Source of the DNA: Apostichopus japonicus
Taxonomy: Eukaryota > Echinodermata > Holothuroidea > Aspidochirotida > Stichopodidae
Assembly: GCF_037975245.1 (NCBI RefSeq)
Contig: NC_092564.1
Coordinates: forward strand, 734,601-798,600
DNA length: 64,000 nucleotides
Direction of reading: 5' to 3'
The notes under the pieces are model-generated. The model was not told where the DNA came from and made no database searches. It saw nothing but the letters and a program-made list of their open reading frames with translations. Each line of letters begins with the position of its first letter. The first letter of the stretch is position 1. The translations under genes and the position numbers were made by a program. Below are positions 1-11,499 of the stretch, one piece after another.

Positions 1-390
1 GCAAAGGATTTTCGTACGCGATAGGTTGTTGTTTGTGTGCCTTTTGAGTAAAGAATACTGTACGATTTTCGTACAAATACATTCGATTAGACTAGAGTAT
101 AGTGACAATCATGGAAAAGGGATCAGGGCAAGGAGAATCGGGCGAAAGAAAACGACCTTATCCTGGAACGAGCGTATAGGTTCAAGTGGAGGAAAGCCAT
201 TGTTGCATGGACCTGACAAAAACAGCAGTGCAAAGGAACAACAGCGACGAAGAGATGCCACGAAGATCTATCTTCTACGTTCCTACGTAAACTGGCAAAT
301 GGAGAAAGAGCTCTACAAACATGTCCACGATTTGACTTCTGTTAGCAACGCAGATTTCGCAGAACATTTGCTTCAGGATCACACAAAAAG
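1..390 (+). CDS. Exon 1 of the unknown plus-strand gene
   Basis: The frame is open from base 2 to the AG|GTAATG donor at 390/391 and contains no convincing ATG before the helical part. An ATG in a good context at 111 lies in another frame; it starts MEKGSGQGESGERKRPYPG and meets a stop at 177. Either the gene starts upstream of the window, an acceptor lies inside this block, or an indel separates the ATG frame from the downstream frame. The most coding-like part is about 215-390. Confidence 0.55.
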
Positions 391-3300
391 GTAATGATTT
401 GCTAAGCTAGGCTAAAACTGTATAGGGTAATACTAGTACATAGTAGTAGAGTCAAGGCTTCATAATTGACGCACCCCCGTAATTGACGCACCTTCAATTA
501 TTACTAGCAACGATACATCAGGCCACCTAAACTTTTTGCAGTCAAGCAGAATTACATATTTCATGAGTTTGAAATCATTTCAGCTATTTGCTGACCAAAT
601 TGTGGTATTTTTTAAGCTTTTAACACCCTCCCACCAGTTTTGCACATTTTTTGGTCATTTGGAAATCTTACTCCCTAAAAATAACCAACATTACCTCAAT
701 ATGATAACACTGCTCTCTGGAACCTGACCAGGCTGAGCTTAGAGGCTCAGAGCATAGCAAACAGCATCTAAAGTCAATGGATGTATACTAAGGCCTACAC
801 TACAGTTAGCTTTACAACGAATGTGTCAATTTAGGGGTATGAAAGAACTTGACACGGCAGACATTTTGTGGTCAAATTCTGCTCAATTGTACGGTGCATA
901 AGCACAGAACCTTAAATATTTTGAGATCAGAACATTTCTGAGGATCTACACATATGAAAAACACATAAAGTTGAGTGTTTTGGATTTTTCCTTGATAGAT
1001 ATCATTGAACAAATCCTTAAGTGCGTCAATTATGAGCCCACCATGCTACTACAGGGTATTGTCCTAGGTAACTTTATTTCTAGAATTGTTAGCTTGTGTG
1101 AGCAGAAAAATCTAATTTTGAATCCAAATAAATCAAAAGAAATCTTGTTTGAAAATATAAATGTTAAGCACAAAGGTTTAATGAATGTTAAAGAACAGAG
1201 AACTATAATTCAGGGCTCGTGCGTTGAACGTACCTCTTGCACTATGTATCTAGGAGTGTGCATTGACGGTAAGTTAACTTTTACAAATCATATCTCGAAA
1301 ATGTTAGCTAAAGTGTATTATATTGTTTCAACATTAGCATTCACTGTTCCATACTTTTCCAGTTTTACAGTAGAAAGGGTGTTCGCGGCGTCTGTCTTGC
1401 CGATCCTAGTATATGCGGTTCCAGTATGGTACCATTTTGTGCACGTTAAAGATAAGAGAAGAATAAGAAGTTTTCTTAAATTTTGTTCAAAAATTTTCAG
1501 GCTTAATTATGAGAATCTTGTACATAAAGTCAATGAATCTGCTAGAAATGAATTGATACGAGTTGTCAAAAATATTCAAACTTCTAACGAACATCCTCTA
1601 CATTCCAAGCTCAACTCTCTGTGCAATAGGACTAATTTTTACAATTTGAGAAATCCAAATATTACGCCATCTTTTAGAATTATACTTTTTAAGAACTCGT
1701 TTATTTACAGAGCAGCCATTTTTGTACAAAACGGCTCCTTAGATCCTTTATTGTAGCTTTTTGATAATGGTTTAGAATTTTACTATTTAAGAACTCGTTT
1801 TATGTACAGAGCAGCCCTTTTTGTAAACTGGTAAAGACAGCTTCCTAGATCCTTTGTTGTAGCTTCTTGATAATTTTGATAACTTTTGTAACGCTTTTTA
1901 TGTTTTCACTATTAACTTAGTCTCATAAACTTTTATATGTCTTAACCTGTATTTTGATGTTTTGTATATTGTTATATTTTTATCCTATTTATAAATTTTT
2001 CTGTAAATTTATACTGGAATAAAGAAATGAATGAATGAAAAATGTAACTGTCAGTATTGCGAAGTACAGAAAACTGCAAAGTTCGGACACCCCTAAGAAA
2101 TACACAATTTCACCATGATAACCTACAAGCGAAAGCCAATATCACTAAAAACTAGGAAGCTACAGTTATTTCCTCTCCAAAATGACCCGTGCGCAAGTAT
2201 GTACGTACATATCTGTCAATAAAATGAAGATAGTTTTTGGGGTATTTTAAGGCTTAGGTGTTCGAACTTTGCAGTGTCTATGCTATTGTATTTGTAACAT
2301 ACATGATTTGATGAGCCTAGGCTTTGTAACTAGGCCTATCATTCATTATTTTTCCAATGGACCTAGCGTATGCTAACCTTATCATACTTATCCTAGCACA
2401 AAATAGCAGTAAGTTGTATTACTGAGTCATCATCATCACTGTTTGTGAATGCTTGTCATGAGGATACTGTATAGGCCGTGGCTATTCTTACGACTACTAG
2501 TCGTAACAATTATTTATAAACTATTCTTACGACAAAGGCAAATTCAAGTGCAGTAAAGTAAATAAAGCAACTGCGCATGTAGTAGGGGTAACCCTAACCC
2601 TAAATATAACCCTAAACCTCAATCCTAACCCTAACCGGAAGTTATTGCTACTCCTCGTCGTAAAATTAGTACTCCTAATCATAAAAATAGCAACTGCCCA
2701 TGCGTAGTCGGAAATTATTCTTACAACTAGTCGTAAGAATAGCCACTTTGTACTGTATACAGTTAAAAATTAAAATATCCTTCCTAAAGAAGACTGACAG
2801 GGACTGGGGGTCTTTAGTTTCACTCCTCATATTTATGCCATGGAAAGCTGGGCCTTCTCATCACCAAAAAGTAAACTGTTTTTTTGCCTCAACAAATTGA
2901 TGGAAATATATTTTCTAACCACTAGGCCTAGGTGATCTGTTCATCCCCACCCCTCCAGGTTCTAAATTGTTATCAGCTGTCCTTGTTTGAGGAATAATTC
3001 TTGTGAATGAGCATTTGAAAGAAAAGCCTCACCTATGCCCAGTCATAATTAACTAGGCATATAACATAGGACTAAGGCCTATAGTATTAGTAATAAGTAT
3101 CTGAATTTAGTGTTCATAGTAACTGTATTCCCTAATTTTGTAATATACACCAGTGAGGAAGGCCTACTGTGCTGTACAAGTACAACCACATGAACCTGCA
3201 ATTTTTCCTATAAAAATAATGCATCTACTATACATAAATAATTTAGAATCACTACTAACTGATTCACATGTTTTCACACCGCTGCATATGCAACTAGACC

Positions 3301-5529
3301 TTATGTTTTTCTAAGGTCAGCCACAGCCAGCATATATGCAATCAAGTTTTAATGGTTCATGTGGGCAACAGGGTGTTATACTGTTATCTACTGACTGTCT
3401 GTCCAATATTCCAGCAATCATGTGTACATTTCTGTGTTTGGGATTTTTGAAGGAACCCAACTGCTATGCAAGAAATTAGGTAAATAAGCCTCACAAATTG
3501 AGGGACCATATTAGTACATATAGCTATACCTTTATAAACCTTTATATAGCCATGCCTGGAGGTAAGAAAGTACCAGTTTTTTTTGTGTAGGCCTGATGCT
3601 CATACTTTATGATGCTGTGCTAAGTTATCATATTTTTTATATATAGTCAGTACTATGCTTGTTTTTGTTCAGCTTCTTGTGAATGATCTGATGTTTAGTG
3701 TTCAAAAATTATAATATCTATTAAATTTGGTGGCCGAAACTATCTCTTGTGGAGAGTAATCTAGCGTTAAATTAATGGTAGTCTGAAATCAAGCTATTCA
3801 TGTAAACAGGAATTTTTCACAATGGTGTCATGGAGTAAGCTAGCATCTCAATTCTCACTCATGAAACCAACTGCTCACATAAACAGGAAGTTTACACAGT
3901 AGGTAAATAATGAGTGTACATCAAACTTTGATCAAAAGACTGGACATCTTTTAGCGATATGAAACCAATCAGTTCACTAAGACAGGAAGTTTACATAGTA
4001 AATTTTACATTGACATGTGAGCTCAAGTTGTTGGGCAAGCAGTTGGGCAACACAAAATTATCCTTACAATTCTTGAAAGGTACCGTGGTTTATGGATATG
4101 TTGAAGAAGAGTATGAAAGAATATCTCATCCTTATCTGGGTTTAAATCAGTGTGGGTTAACAATATGTTATTATTGAAATCTGCCTAAGTGTTTGTTTGT
4201 TACTTTTCTCTTTCATATTTTTTCTTGGGTAGGTATGATAAAAACATGTATGTTTGTAATGATTTGGTCATTACCAGATTCATTACGCATACAATTAAGC
4301 TTGGGGTGTACAGTAAAATTACTATTTCAGTTATATGATTTACAGACAATTTTTTTTGTTTCATTGTATAGGTTTCAAATGCATCTTTTCCGGAAAGATG
4401 CTGAAAGTCAAACAGAGGCATTCTCAGCGGCTGTCACCACAGAAAGATCAGTTGACACTCAGAAAGGAGAAGGTAAATTTATATGTTTATCCTTGCATGA
4501 ATTACAGACTGAAAGAGCAGTGCTAATCTTATCTGATCTGGTGTGATCAGAAAAATAATACAATTTCATTCTCATTAAATTCCAAAAGAAAAGAAAAAGA
4601 TGGTAGCATATTGCTCAACCACTAAAAAGCATACATGTGTATGAGAATTTATAAAAGTAAGTGGGCCTGATATTATCAGGATCTTCTTTAGAGGCAAACT
4701 GACTAGTAACAGTAAATTAAAGAGACACAATAGAGCCTGGAACAGAGAGGACATGGTGAACACAAAGAAAGAAGTTAATGGTGTATTGAACAAAAGGAGT
4801 CAGTGAAAGCAGAGGTATTTAGATAAACTGTGGAGTACAAAGCGAGGATTAAGTAAGGAGAGAGGGCAAATAAACTATAGCAGAATACAGAGATGGAGCA
4901 GGATAAAGTTAGTCATGTCCTTCCTGTATATTGAGCCCATTCAGTTGAATGGTGCTAGGGCACTCCGTCCACGGTGGTGTACTGTGTCTGAGATGGTTAG
5001 TCTACGAAGTTAGTTACCTGTTGGGACATGTCTTTAATGGTATGATTGGGGAGCTGAAAGTGTTCCCCTACTGGAGTCTCCATTTTCATGGTATTGACTT
5101 GTGACTAGAACTGCTTCTTGAGGGTGGTCTTGGTTTCACCAACATACTTGTAACTTCAATGTCCTCTAAACTCAATGACACCATTTAAATTGAAATATCA
5201 GTTTCCAGTGCTGCATAAGTGTGATAAGTTCTAAAAAAAAGGTACTGTATATTTTTAGTCACAGCCATAGAAGCTATAGCAGGATACTTGCAATCTAGTA
5301 ACTATTGTTTTATGTAATCTCTACAGATACTCCTGATCCAGTTACTTTAACACCTCTCAAGAAGCCATCTGCCAATGTTCTGTCCAATGTCACCAGTAGG
5401 ATTAGATATGGAGCAGCATGGGAGAGAAACCTCAGACTATACGAATACACATTGCCACATTTACATGATCCTGAACAAAAGAGATCATACATATGGCAGG
5501 GGCAAGCACTTTTCCCAGACTTTTGTTGA
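1..5529 (+). CDS. Spliced gene of unknown function, three exons (5' end uncertain)
   Basis: Seen: an open frame reaching the window edge ends at 390 with AG|GTAATG. It resumes at 4372 after a pyrimidine-rich acceptor, ends at 4472 with AAG|GTAAAT, and resumes at 5327 after CTCTACAG; the stop TGA is at 5527-5529. Phases fit exactly (AG+G gives Arg, G+AT gives Asp), so one frame runs through all three exons, giving about 222 residues from position 26. The first exon has a basic, polar stretch and then a likely helical segment (KIYLLRSYVNWQ, then SNADFAEHLLQDH). The middle exon is acidic and polar; the last has RYGAAWERNLRLYEY. I do not recognise the product. The pattern of an aromatic residue, Trp and a later FAEHLL resembles small helical N-terminal modules of some metazoan nuclear proteins, but that is only a guess. 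The true start is unclear (see exon 1). Intron 1 carries a LINE fragment and a small inverted-repeat element; intron 2 carries a Penelope-like remnant. Confidence 0.6.
1015..2040 (+). mobile_element. 5'-truncated non-LTR retrotransposon (end of RT plus 3' UTR)
   Basis: An open frame of about 240 codons ends at 1756. It encodes the region just after the catalytic RT box: KNLILNPNKSKEI, then YLGVCIDGKLTF and a long helical thumb region, as in Jockey/CR1/L2-type LINEs. The catalytic FADD/YADD box and all upstream domains are missing. The 3' UTR ends with AATAAA at 2018-2023 and a short (AATG)n tail, which marks the LINE 3' end. The last part of the ORF and early UTR is duplicated: 1688-1768 resembles 1786-1880. 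It sits in intron 1 of the plus-strand gene. Confidence 0.8.
2474..2750. mobile_element. Small inverted-repeat element with telomere-like core
   Basis: A perfect 19-bp terminal inverted repeat, GTGGCTATTCTTACGACTA (2478-2496), faces its complement at 2728-2746. The 9-bp word TACTGTATA lies directly on both sides (2465-2473 and 2751-2759), as expected for a target-site duplication of a Mutator-type or similar element. The interior (2587-2636) holds several degenerate CCCTAA units. No coding capacity. Confidence 0.65.
3790..4020. repeat. Three diverged direct repeats in intron 1
   Basis: A motif of the form ATGAAACCAA...ACAGGAAGTTTACA recurs at about 3860 and 3960, with a weaker version near 3800. 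The rest of intron 1 (391-1014, 2041-2463, 2760-3789, 4021-4371) shows no other structure I can name. Confidence 0.4.
4372..4472 (+). CDS. Exon 2 of the unknown plus-strand gene
   Basis: A 101-base exon. The acceptor is a T-rich tract ending TTGTATAG and the donor is GAAG|GTAAAT. It encodes FQMHLFRKDAESQTEAFSA and a polar acidic tail ending at QKGE. It enters in phase 2 and leaves in phase 1, matching both neighbours. Confidence 0.65.
4910..5170 (-). pseudogene. Penelope-like element remnant (GIY-YIG region)
   Basis: On the minus strand the frame reads YKYVGETKTTLKKQF, a stop, then PVGEHFQLPNHTIKDM. This is the YVGET...EHF.LP.H pattern of the GIY-YIG endonuclease at the C terminus of Penelope-like retroelements. 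Stops and frameshifts show that it is dead. It lies in intron 2 of the plus-strand gene, in antisense orientation. Confidence 0.7.
5327..5529 (+). CDS. Terminal exon 3 of the unknown plus-strand gene
   Basis: The acceptor is TGTAATCTCTACAG. The reading continues DTPDPVTLTPLKKPSAN, then RYGAAWERNLRLYEY, and ends FPDFC before TGA. No canonical AATAAA was seen in the first few hundred bases downstream, so the 3' end is not placed. An antisense open frame with a good-context ATG at 5614 overlaps this exon. Confidence 0.6.
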
Positions 5530-7920
5530 CAGGTTGTGCGACATTCACAAACGTTGGATTAGCAGCTAATGATACATCTGCATCACCAGATTGAGATAAA
5601 TTGCTTTCGTCCATTTTGTTCGATAGTAGCTATGACTGTAAATCAGGAGCTTGGCCACCCTCTAAGTCAAGGTGGGCAAGGTTGGGGAAATTCAATCAAG
5701 GAGTAACAATCAGAGAATGGCCAGCTTTATATTATTGTATATAGGCCTACACGCACAGCGTGTATAAATATCTGTATCGGTTTATTTATACTGGTGTTCA
5801 TTTCCGTTGCCAGGAGGGGATATGATTTGAACGTGGGGGAGGGTGTGGGGAGGGGGTCCCATTTGAAGTGTCCAAACGATGCTAATCTTTACATCTATCT
5901 TCTTGAATCTCATGTACCCCTATCGACACGATCAATCAGTCCTGTCTCTCACCTCCTCTCATGCACTGATGTATTTATTTCCTGGCAAGATAACAGTTAG
6001 GCATAGTAAGGGTCAGAGGTCATCACAACTTAAAGAGTTGTGCGAGTCCCTGTGGTCTCTTACATCCTGGTAGCAGTAGAGAGAAGAAGCCTAATAGATC
6101 AGAAACCATAACCATCTTCTGTTGTGTCTTATTTTCCAGCATCCTTGAAACATTATATCTTTCCCCTTTGATTTGTTGATGTCATAAAGCTGTATTTAAG
6201 TTGTGCATTATTTAATTCCAGTATTTAGATTGTATATTCTTCTTGTGTATTTGACAGTATCCCAGTGATCTCCATTTATCTGCTCTTGGTTTTTTTTTTC
6301 TCTGTACTTTCATATCATATCTATCTCTACCCATAGCCTCCATCTCCACATTTTCTTTACATTCTTCCTCCATCCCTTCATCTGTCTTTCACTCTTTCTT
6401 TTTTGACCTCTTTCCTCCCTTCTGTTTACCCTGTATGTTTTAGTTTGCCAACTCCCCCCCCCCCCCCCGCATCTCACCCCCAAAAAAGTTCACAAGGTTG
6501 ACAAGTCTCCCTGTGCTAGTCCCAAGCTATACACCCTTGTTGTGGTGACCATTCAATATACTTGCGGATCAAATGGAAAGCCCCACCCCCACCCCTTATT
6601 CCCAGTGTAATGAATCGGCAAATGGAAGATTATTCGGAGTTGTTCCTGATGGTTCAATGATCTTATAGTCAGGCATAGGCCTATATGGTTCTCTTTGTCC
6701 TTCATTGCCGTCGAAGTTTGAAATGAATTAATCATGCTAGGAACTTCCGGGCAATGTTTAATTTTCTGTGGCAAGAAAAAAAGCTTCCCCCAGTCTCTCC
6801 TGGTTGACTATATAGAGCCTGTACGCCTATATGGTCACACAATAGTATAGATAAGTATGATCCATGCAGACAGCTAGTATATATTTTTTTTAATTCAATC
6901 CAATTTCAGTTAAAGTTTCGAGTTGTAATTCGAGTCAGTCGAGATGAGGTGCCCCATGGTGGAGCTGGGTAACCCACCCCAACCCCGTTGCCGACTTTTT
7001 GGCATTTCGTTGGGAGCTGTTCGGAACAAGAAGCAGGAGAGTCAATTCTGGGAGTACAGTACGCTGGAAAGCAATACACTGACGTGATTTAGGAAAAAAA
7101 GTTTTTTTCTTTGACGGCCGATGCTCAGCGAGACACTTTTCAATGGAAATAACTATTAGTTTATTGTTCATGTACTTATTCCCTTTTTGCCAATCCTTTC
7201 TAAAGAGGGTGGAGCCGCCCCTTATGGCAACGTATTTTCCATCCCTTTTCCGTTCAAGTTTCGTTATTTTTTAATTCGGGTCAAGGGGTGCAAGGACAGG
7301 GTTTACGTGCACCGGTTAGGAGGACGGGGTGCAGCTAGGGCAAGTGCTCTGTGATCGCCTAAAGGGCCCGTTGCCAGGAGTCCAAAAATAATTAAATATA
7401 CATATTTATCTATATATGGTATATGACATAAAATGCTTTGTCTTACCCTCCTGATATATAACTAAAATTTATATATAAAATACAATGTAAGCTGTGACTC
7501 TGTTTATGTATAATTAATACCTATATTGGCTGAAATACCAATTGTTCACACATGACGGACTTGACTTTACGTTTGATACCCAATTTTGTAATCACTTCAG
7601 TCATATTTTTCACTCATTCGCGTTTGTCTTTTTGTGACACCAGTCAGCGTAAATCAGACATAAAGTTCATAACTATAGTTTTTTGAGCTGTTTCTTGACG
7701 TCGACTGCTCACCATGTAGGCCTAAAAGAGTAAAAGCAGGGAGCTGCTAGAGCCTAGAGTAGCAGCGCCCTGGTCGAACTATTACGCCTGATGCAAAGCT
7801 CGACCGTAACCTATACTGTACAGCCCATTAGTTGTGAAAAGTTCTGAACGTAAAACAAAGCACAGAGTTTTGTATCACACAACACACACGAAAACGCGGC
7901 GTAATACCGCATACTACTGA
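5530..7920. other. Gene-poor stretch
   Basis: No gene is supported here. It contains pyrimidine-rich tracts (6290-6470, including a run of about 15 C ending near 6468) and ordinary AT-rich sequence. The 3' UTR of the preceding gene probably occupies its first part. Confidence 0.4.
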
Positions 7921-7921
7921 C

Positions 7922-7949
7922 CAGGGAGTTGTTCCATAACAACTCCCTG
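7922..7949. repeat. Perfect 12-bp hairpin
   Basis: CAGGGAGTTGTT and AACAACTCCCTG are exact complements around a 4-base loop CCAT. The sequence could fold as a strong hairpin in RNA or DNA. Its role is unknown. Confidence 0.6.
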
Positions 7950-7970
7950 TACTGCCACAGACAAGAAACT

Positions 7971-8168
7971 ATGCAGGAATTTCGCCAAGGCCACCGTTCA
8001 AGTAACCGAACCCGTTTATTGCTTACTAGCCGTAAATACTGGATTGCTGAGAAATTACGAGACAACAGCGACGAACCGGTAGAGGGTAGTATTGATATTA
8101 TTTTTGAATCGGGTGGTGTGAAGGACAGAATTTATGAGGAAATTACGAGCGATCCCACCTTTAAATGA
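7971..8168 (+). CDS. Possible small ORF, 65 codons
   Basis: Starts at ATG 7971, just after the perfect hairpin, and ends with TGA at 8166-8168. The peptide is charged and includes KYWIAEKLRDNSDEPVEG and DRIYEEITSDPTFK. The composition is more protein-like than surrounding frames, but I recognise no family. An antisense frame is also open. It may be chance or an exon of an unrecognised gene. Confidence 0.25.
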   Translation: MQEFRQGHRSSNRTRLLLTSRKYWIAEKLRDNSDEPVEGSIDIIFESGGVKDRIYEEITSDPTFK

Positions 8169-8169
8169 A

Positions 8170-11100
8170 AATCAAAACAGGAGACTAAAACAAACTTCAA
8201 CGGAACTCAAATAGGCAATAACTGCTTTGTCCACGTGGCTTATTATGCAGGCCTCGCTTATCTGTCAAGTTCTTATCAATTAAACTCACTGTACCTAGTT
8301 GTTTCTGGAGACTAATTGAATATATTAGTTAAGTACTTTTAGACAGGTTTATACGCAGGGTACAATTATCGACAACTTCTGTTGAAAGGGAAATGTCAAC
8401 AGAGAAGACAAAGGCGTCTGTTTCTGACACAATTATACATCCGACTTAGAGGACCCCTTTAGCAGATGCACTTTACATTAATGTAATAAAATACTCAAAA
8501 ATAGAAACGTAAGTTGAATAATAGTAAAATATTAATATCTTTCTCTACAAAACCAATTACTGTTGCGTATTTTGACTATGAAACTGTAGGAATGTTTCTT
8601 TGTGCGACATTATTATTTTTCTTGCAACTTGAAATTTTTGATAAAATTCCGTCTAATATATTAACGTAATAAAGAAGGTTAAAAGACGGAAATGATACAT
8701 TTATCAAAATATCTTCCAGTCAATTAAGAACATCTAAAAGATAAATAAAGGATTTGAACAGGAATCGGATAACCTCTACGTGAACCGTAAACGAATTAAT
8801 GTATTTAAAATATGAATTCTACAGTATAAGAAATCCACTTCCTGCTTTGGAAATTGCATTAACAATATTTCAATCAATATATTTGACAAAACTTAATTGC
8901 GTTGTTTGTATTACCGATTGTAAGAGAAAGTCCGCAGCAATAAGGGATGCTCTTATTAATTACTTAATAAATCAGATAGCTAGAGTAGATAAACGTGTGG
9001 TTTTGGCCTACGCCGTTCCTACAAACCACTTCATCGATTTAGCAGTCAGAGAAAGGTACAAAGGCGGCGATATTTCGTAGAAATGAAGGTTAAGAATATT
9101 CGAACTGATATGATCCGGTTATATCTAATAATGAATGTTAAACATGAGGGTAAGATCTGTGTAAGTCTTCGTTAGTTATGTTTACATTACAGCATTACAG
9201 TCATCCTATTGATTTACAGATTTCTGTTCCCTGGTGCTCGTGTATTTAGTTTGCATCCACAGACCTGGCTATCTTGTGTTGTGGAGAAGATGGAATCAGA
9301 AATCCCAGCGGAAGAAGCCAGCTATAAATCGAGAGTGTTGTTACTGTCTGCCTCGAACAAGAAGGTTTGAGGATAAAACTCTTCCATTACAATACCCTTG
9401 GGATACTTGATCAATTCCTTTGCAATACAGAACGTTTACCTCTATTGTAAACAGGTAAATTGAAACGACCTTATTACGTCTTAGGTAGATGGACAAGACA
9501 CTCTTGAATTTAAATGATTGAATTAAGAGGTACAGTGCAGTACCTGTACACGTACAATGTAATAAGGAACACCTCAAATGGAGGATGTGGTTTGTGCTAT
9601 TTCTGGAATCTACGGATTTATTTGACAATTGATACTGTGTATACATTCTCCTATGTAAACTGGATGACTGTCATGCAGTATAGCCGATGCGCAGTGCTGT
9701 TTCACTTTGTAACCATTTCAAAGGCCACGAGGCAATCGATAAAATAAAACAAAGAAAGGATGAAAACTATTCAGCCTCTAAATTTGCATAAGTGTCGTTC
9801 AATTTCTGCGAAATTTCGTAGTCCAATGAATAACAATGATCGAATGGCTATGTAATCATCATATAGGGCAGAGGCATACAGAGGTCTATAGGCATGCATT
9901 GCTCTCGAATTACAAATATGCTTTATACAACAAACAAATTAGATCTGATGCATGCATGCGATACATTTAATTAGGCAAACGTAAGAATATAAAGAATACA
10001 AAGGTCATATTGCTTACTTAGGAAAACAATTGCAATCTGCAGTGTCCATTAATACATCGAATATTATATAAGTGGGACATTTACTCAGCGGTCCTACTGA
10101 AGAAACCAATCGCAATTTAAAAAGTGAGCTAAATGATCAAGGAGAGTTTTGGCAGAATGCCAGAGGGAAAGGTTGCCTTTAGGTTTTAAGGTTAAAGTAG
10201 ACTTCAGCTTTCAAAGGTGTTTCCATGTTTTTACAGTATAAACTGATTGTCTGTTTGTCTGGCTCACGCAAATATTATAGTTCTTATAAGAACGGTTGCA
10301 ACATTTTAAAAGCAATGGTTTGGCTGTGTAAGTAACCACATATTATCTGGACTTATAAAAATCGCGTACAAAGAAAGATAAGCAGATAAGGTAAGAACCT
10401 AAGCCTTCCACAACGTAGAAGATACTAGAAAACAGAAACAGCCTCTAGTGCTTTCAATTTATTAATACAGTCCTTTAACTCTTTTTTGTTTTTTAGATAT
10501 TATTTACAACATTGATAACTTTCAAAAATATAAACAAGACTAGTTCACTTTAATAAAACTCAAACCATTTTACTAGTAATCAATTATGTTTATTTCACGT
10601 TATCTATAGTAGATGCACCATGTAAAATAACAAGTGTAATAACATCATTATATTTGTGAAGAACGTTTACAGATATACTTGCATTATATGCATACTAATG
10701 ATGTATTCGGTGGTGAAGTCGTCCCTGAGCAGGCAGTTTACACTAACGTGAGAAATCGACCGGTTAATTAGCAACAAGCATTTATACCAAACGCATGACA
10801 CAATGACATTGTTGTGACGTCATCGAGTAGTTTGAGGCCTTCTTTTGTTTGAGTTCGGTATGCTGATGCAAATTGGAGGTATTACAGTTTCAAGAATAAA
10901 ACAGTACTTGGCAGTACTTACTAGAATCTCTAAATATATGAATACCATACTAAAATATATATAAAGAGTATCAGCGATTCTTTTTACGTAGCATCTTAAC
11001 GGTCTATGAGTATACGCTTTCCCCAATATTTATGTTTTACGTAAGCGTTTCAAATACACACGGCACTGTTGTATGCAATCAGTAATCACCGGGACTGGAT

Positions 11101-11465
11101 CCTCGTCGCATCAACCCAGCTCACTAATTTTATTATTTTACCGTCTTACGAGAGTAACGAAAATATTGGCTGACTTACTTTCAAGGTATAATTATTGATT
11201 ATAAGATCGTAAACGAACAGACAGGCAGATGGAAAATTAGGTTAAAACTAGAAAACAAGATTGAGGATTGACAATCTTACATCAATAATCAAAATATATT
11301 GTTCATAAAATTACAAATATGCGATCTCATTCACCATTAATTAGAAGAGTTCTATTCCCAAATTATTCTACTAACTTATTTGGGCAGTAAGGGCAAACGA
11401 CTTGTTGTTTCTTCATATCTGTTCCTATCTTACATCACTATAACTTCAAATATCGTTACATTTAG
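8170..11465. other. AT-rich stretch without supported gene
   Basis: Several frames of 70-100 codons occur (for example 8799-9080 and 9514-9747), but they overlap open antisense frames, lack domains and look random. No repeat family was recognised. Confidence 0.35.
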
Positions 11466-11469
11466 CACT

Positions 11470-11491
11470 TATATATATATATATATATATT
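11470..11491. repeat. TA dinucleotide microsatellite
   Basis: A short uninterrupted TA run in AT-rich sequence. Confidence 0.9.
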
Positions 11492-11499
11492 TACACATA

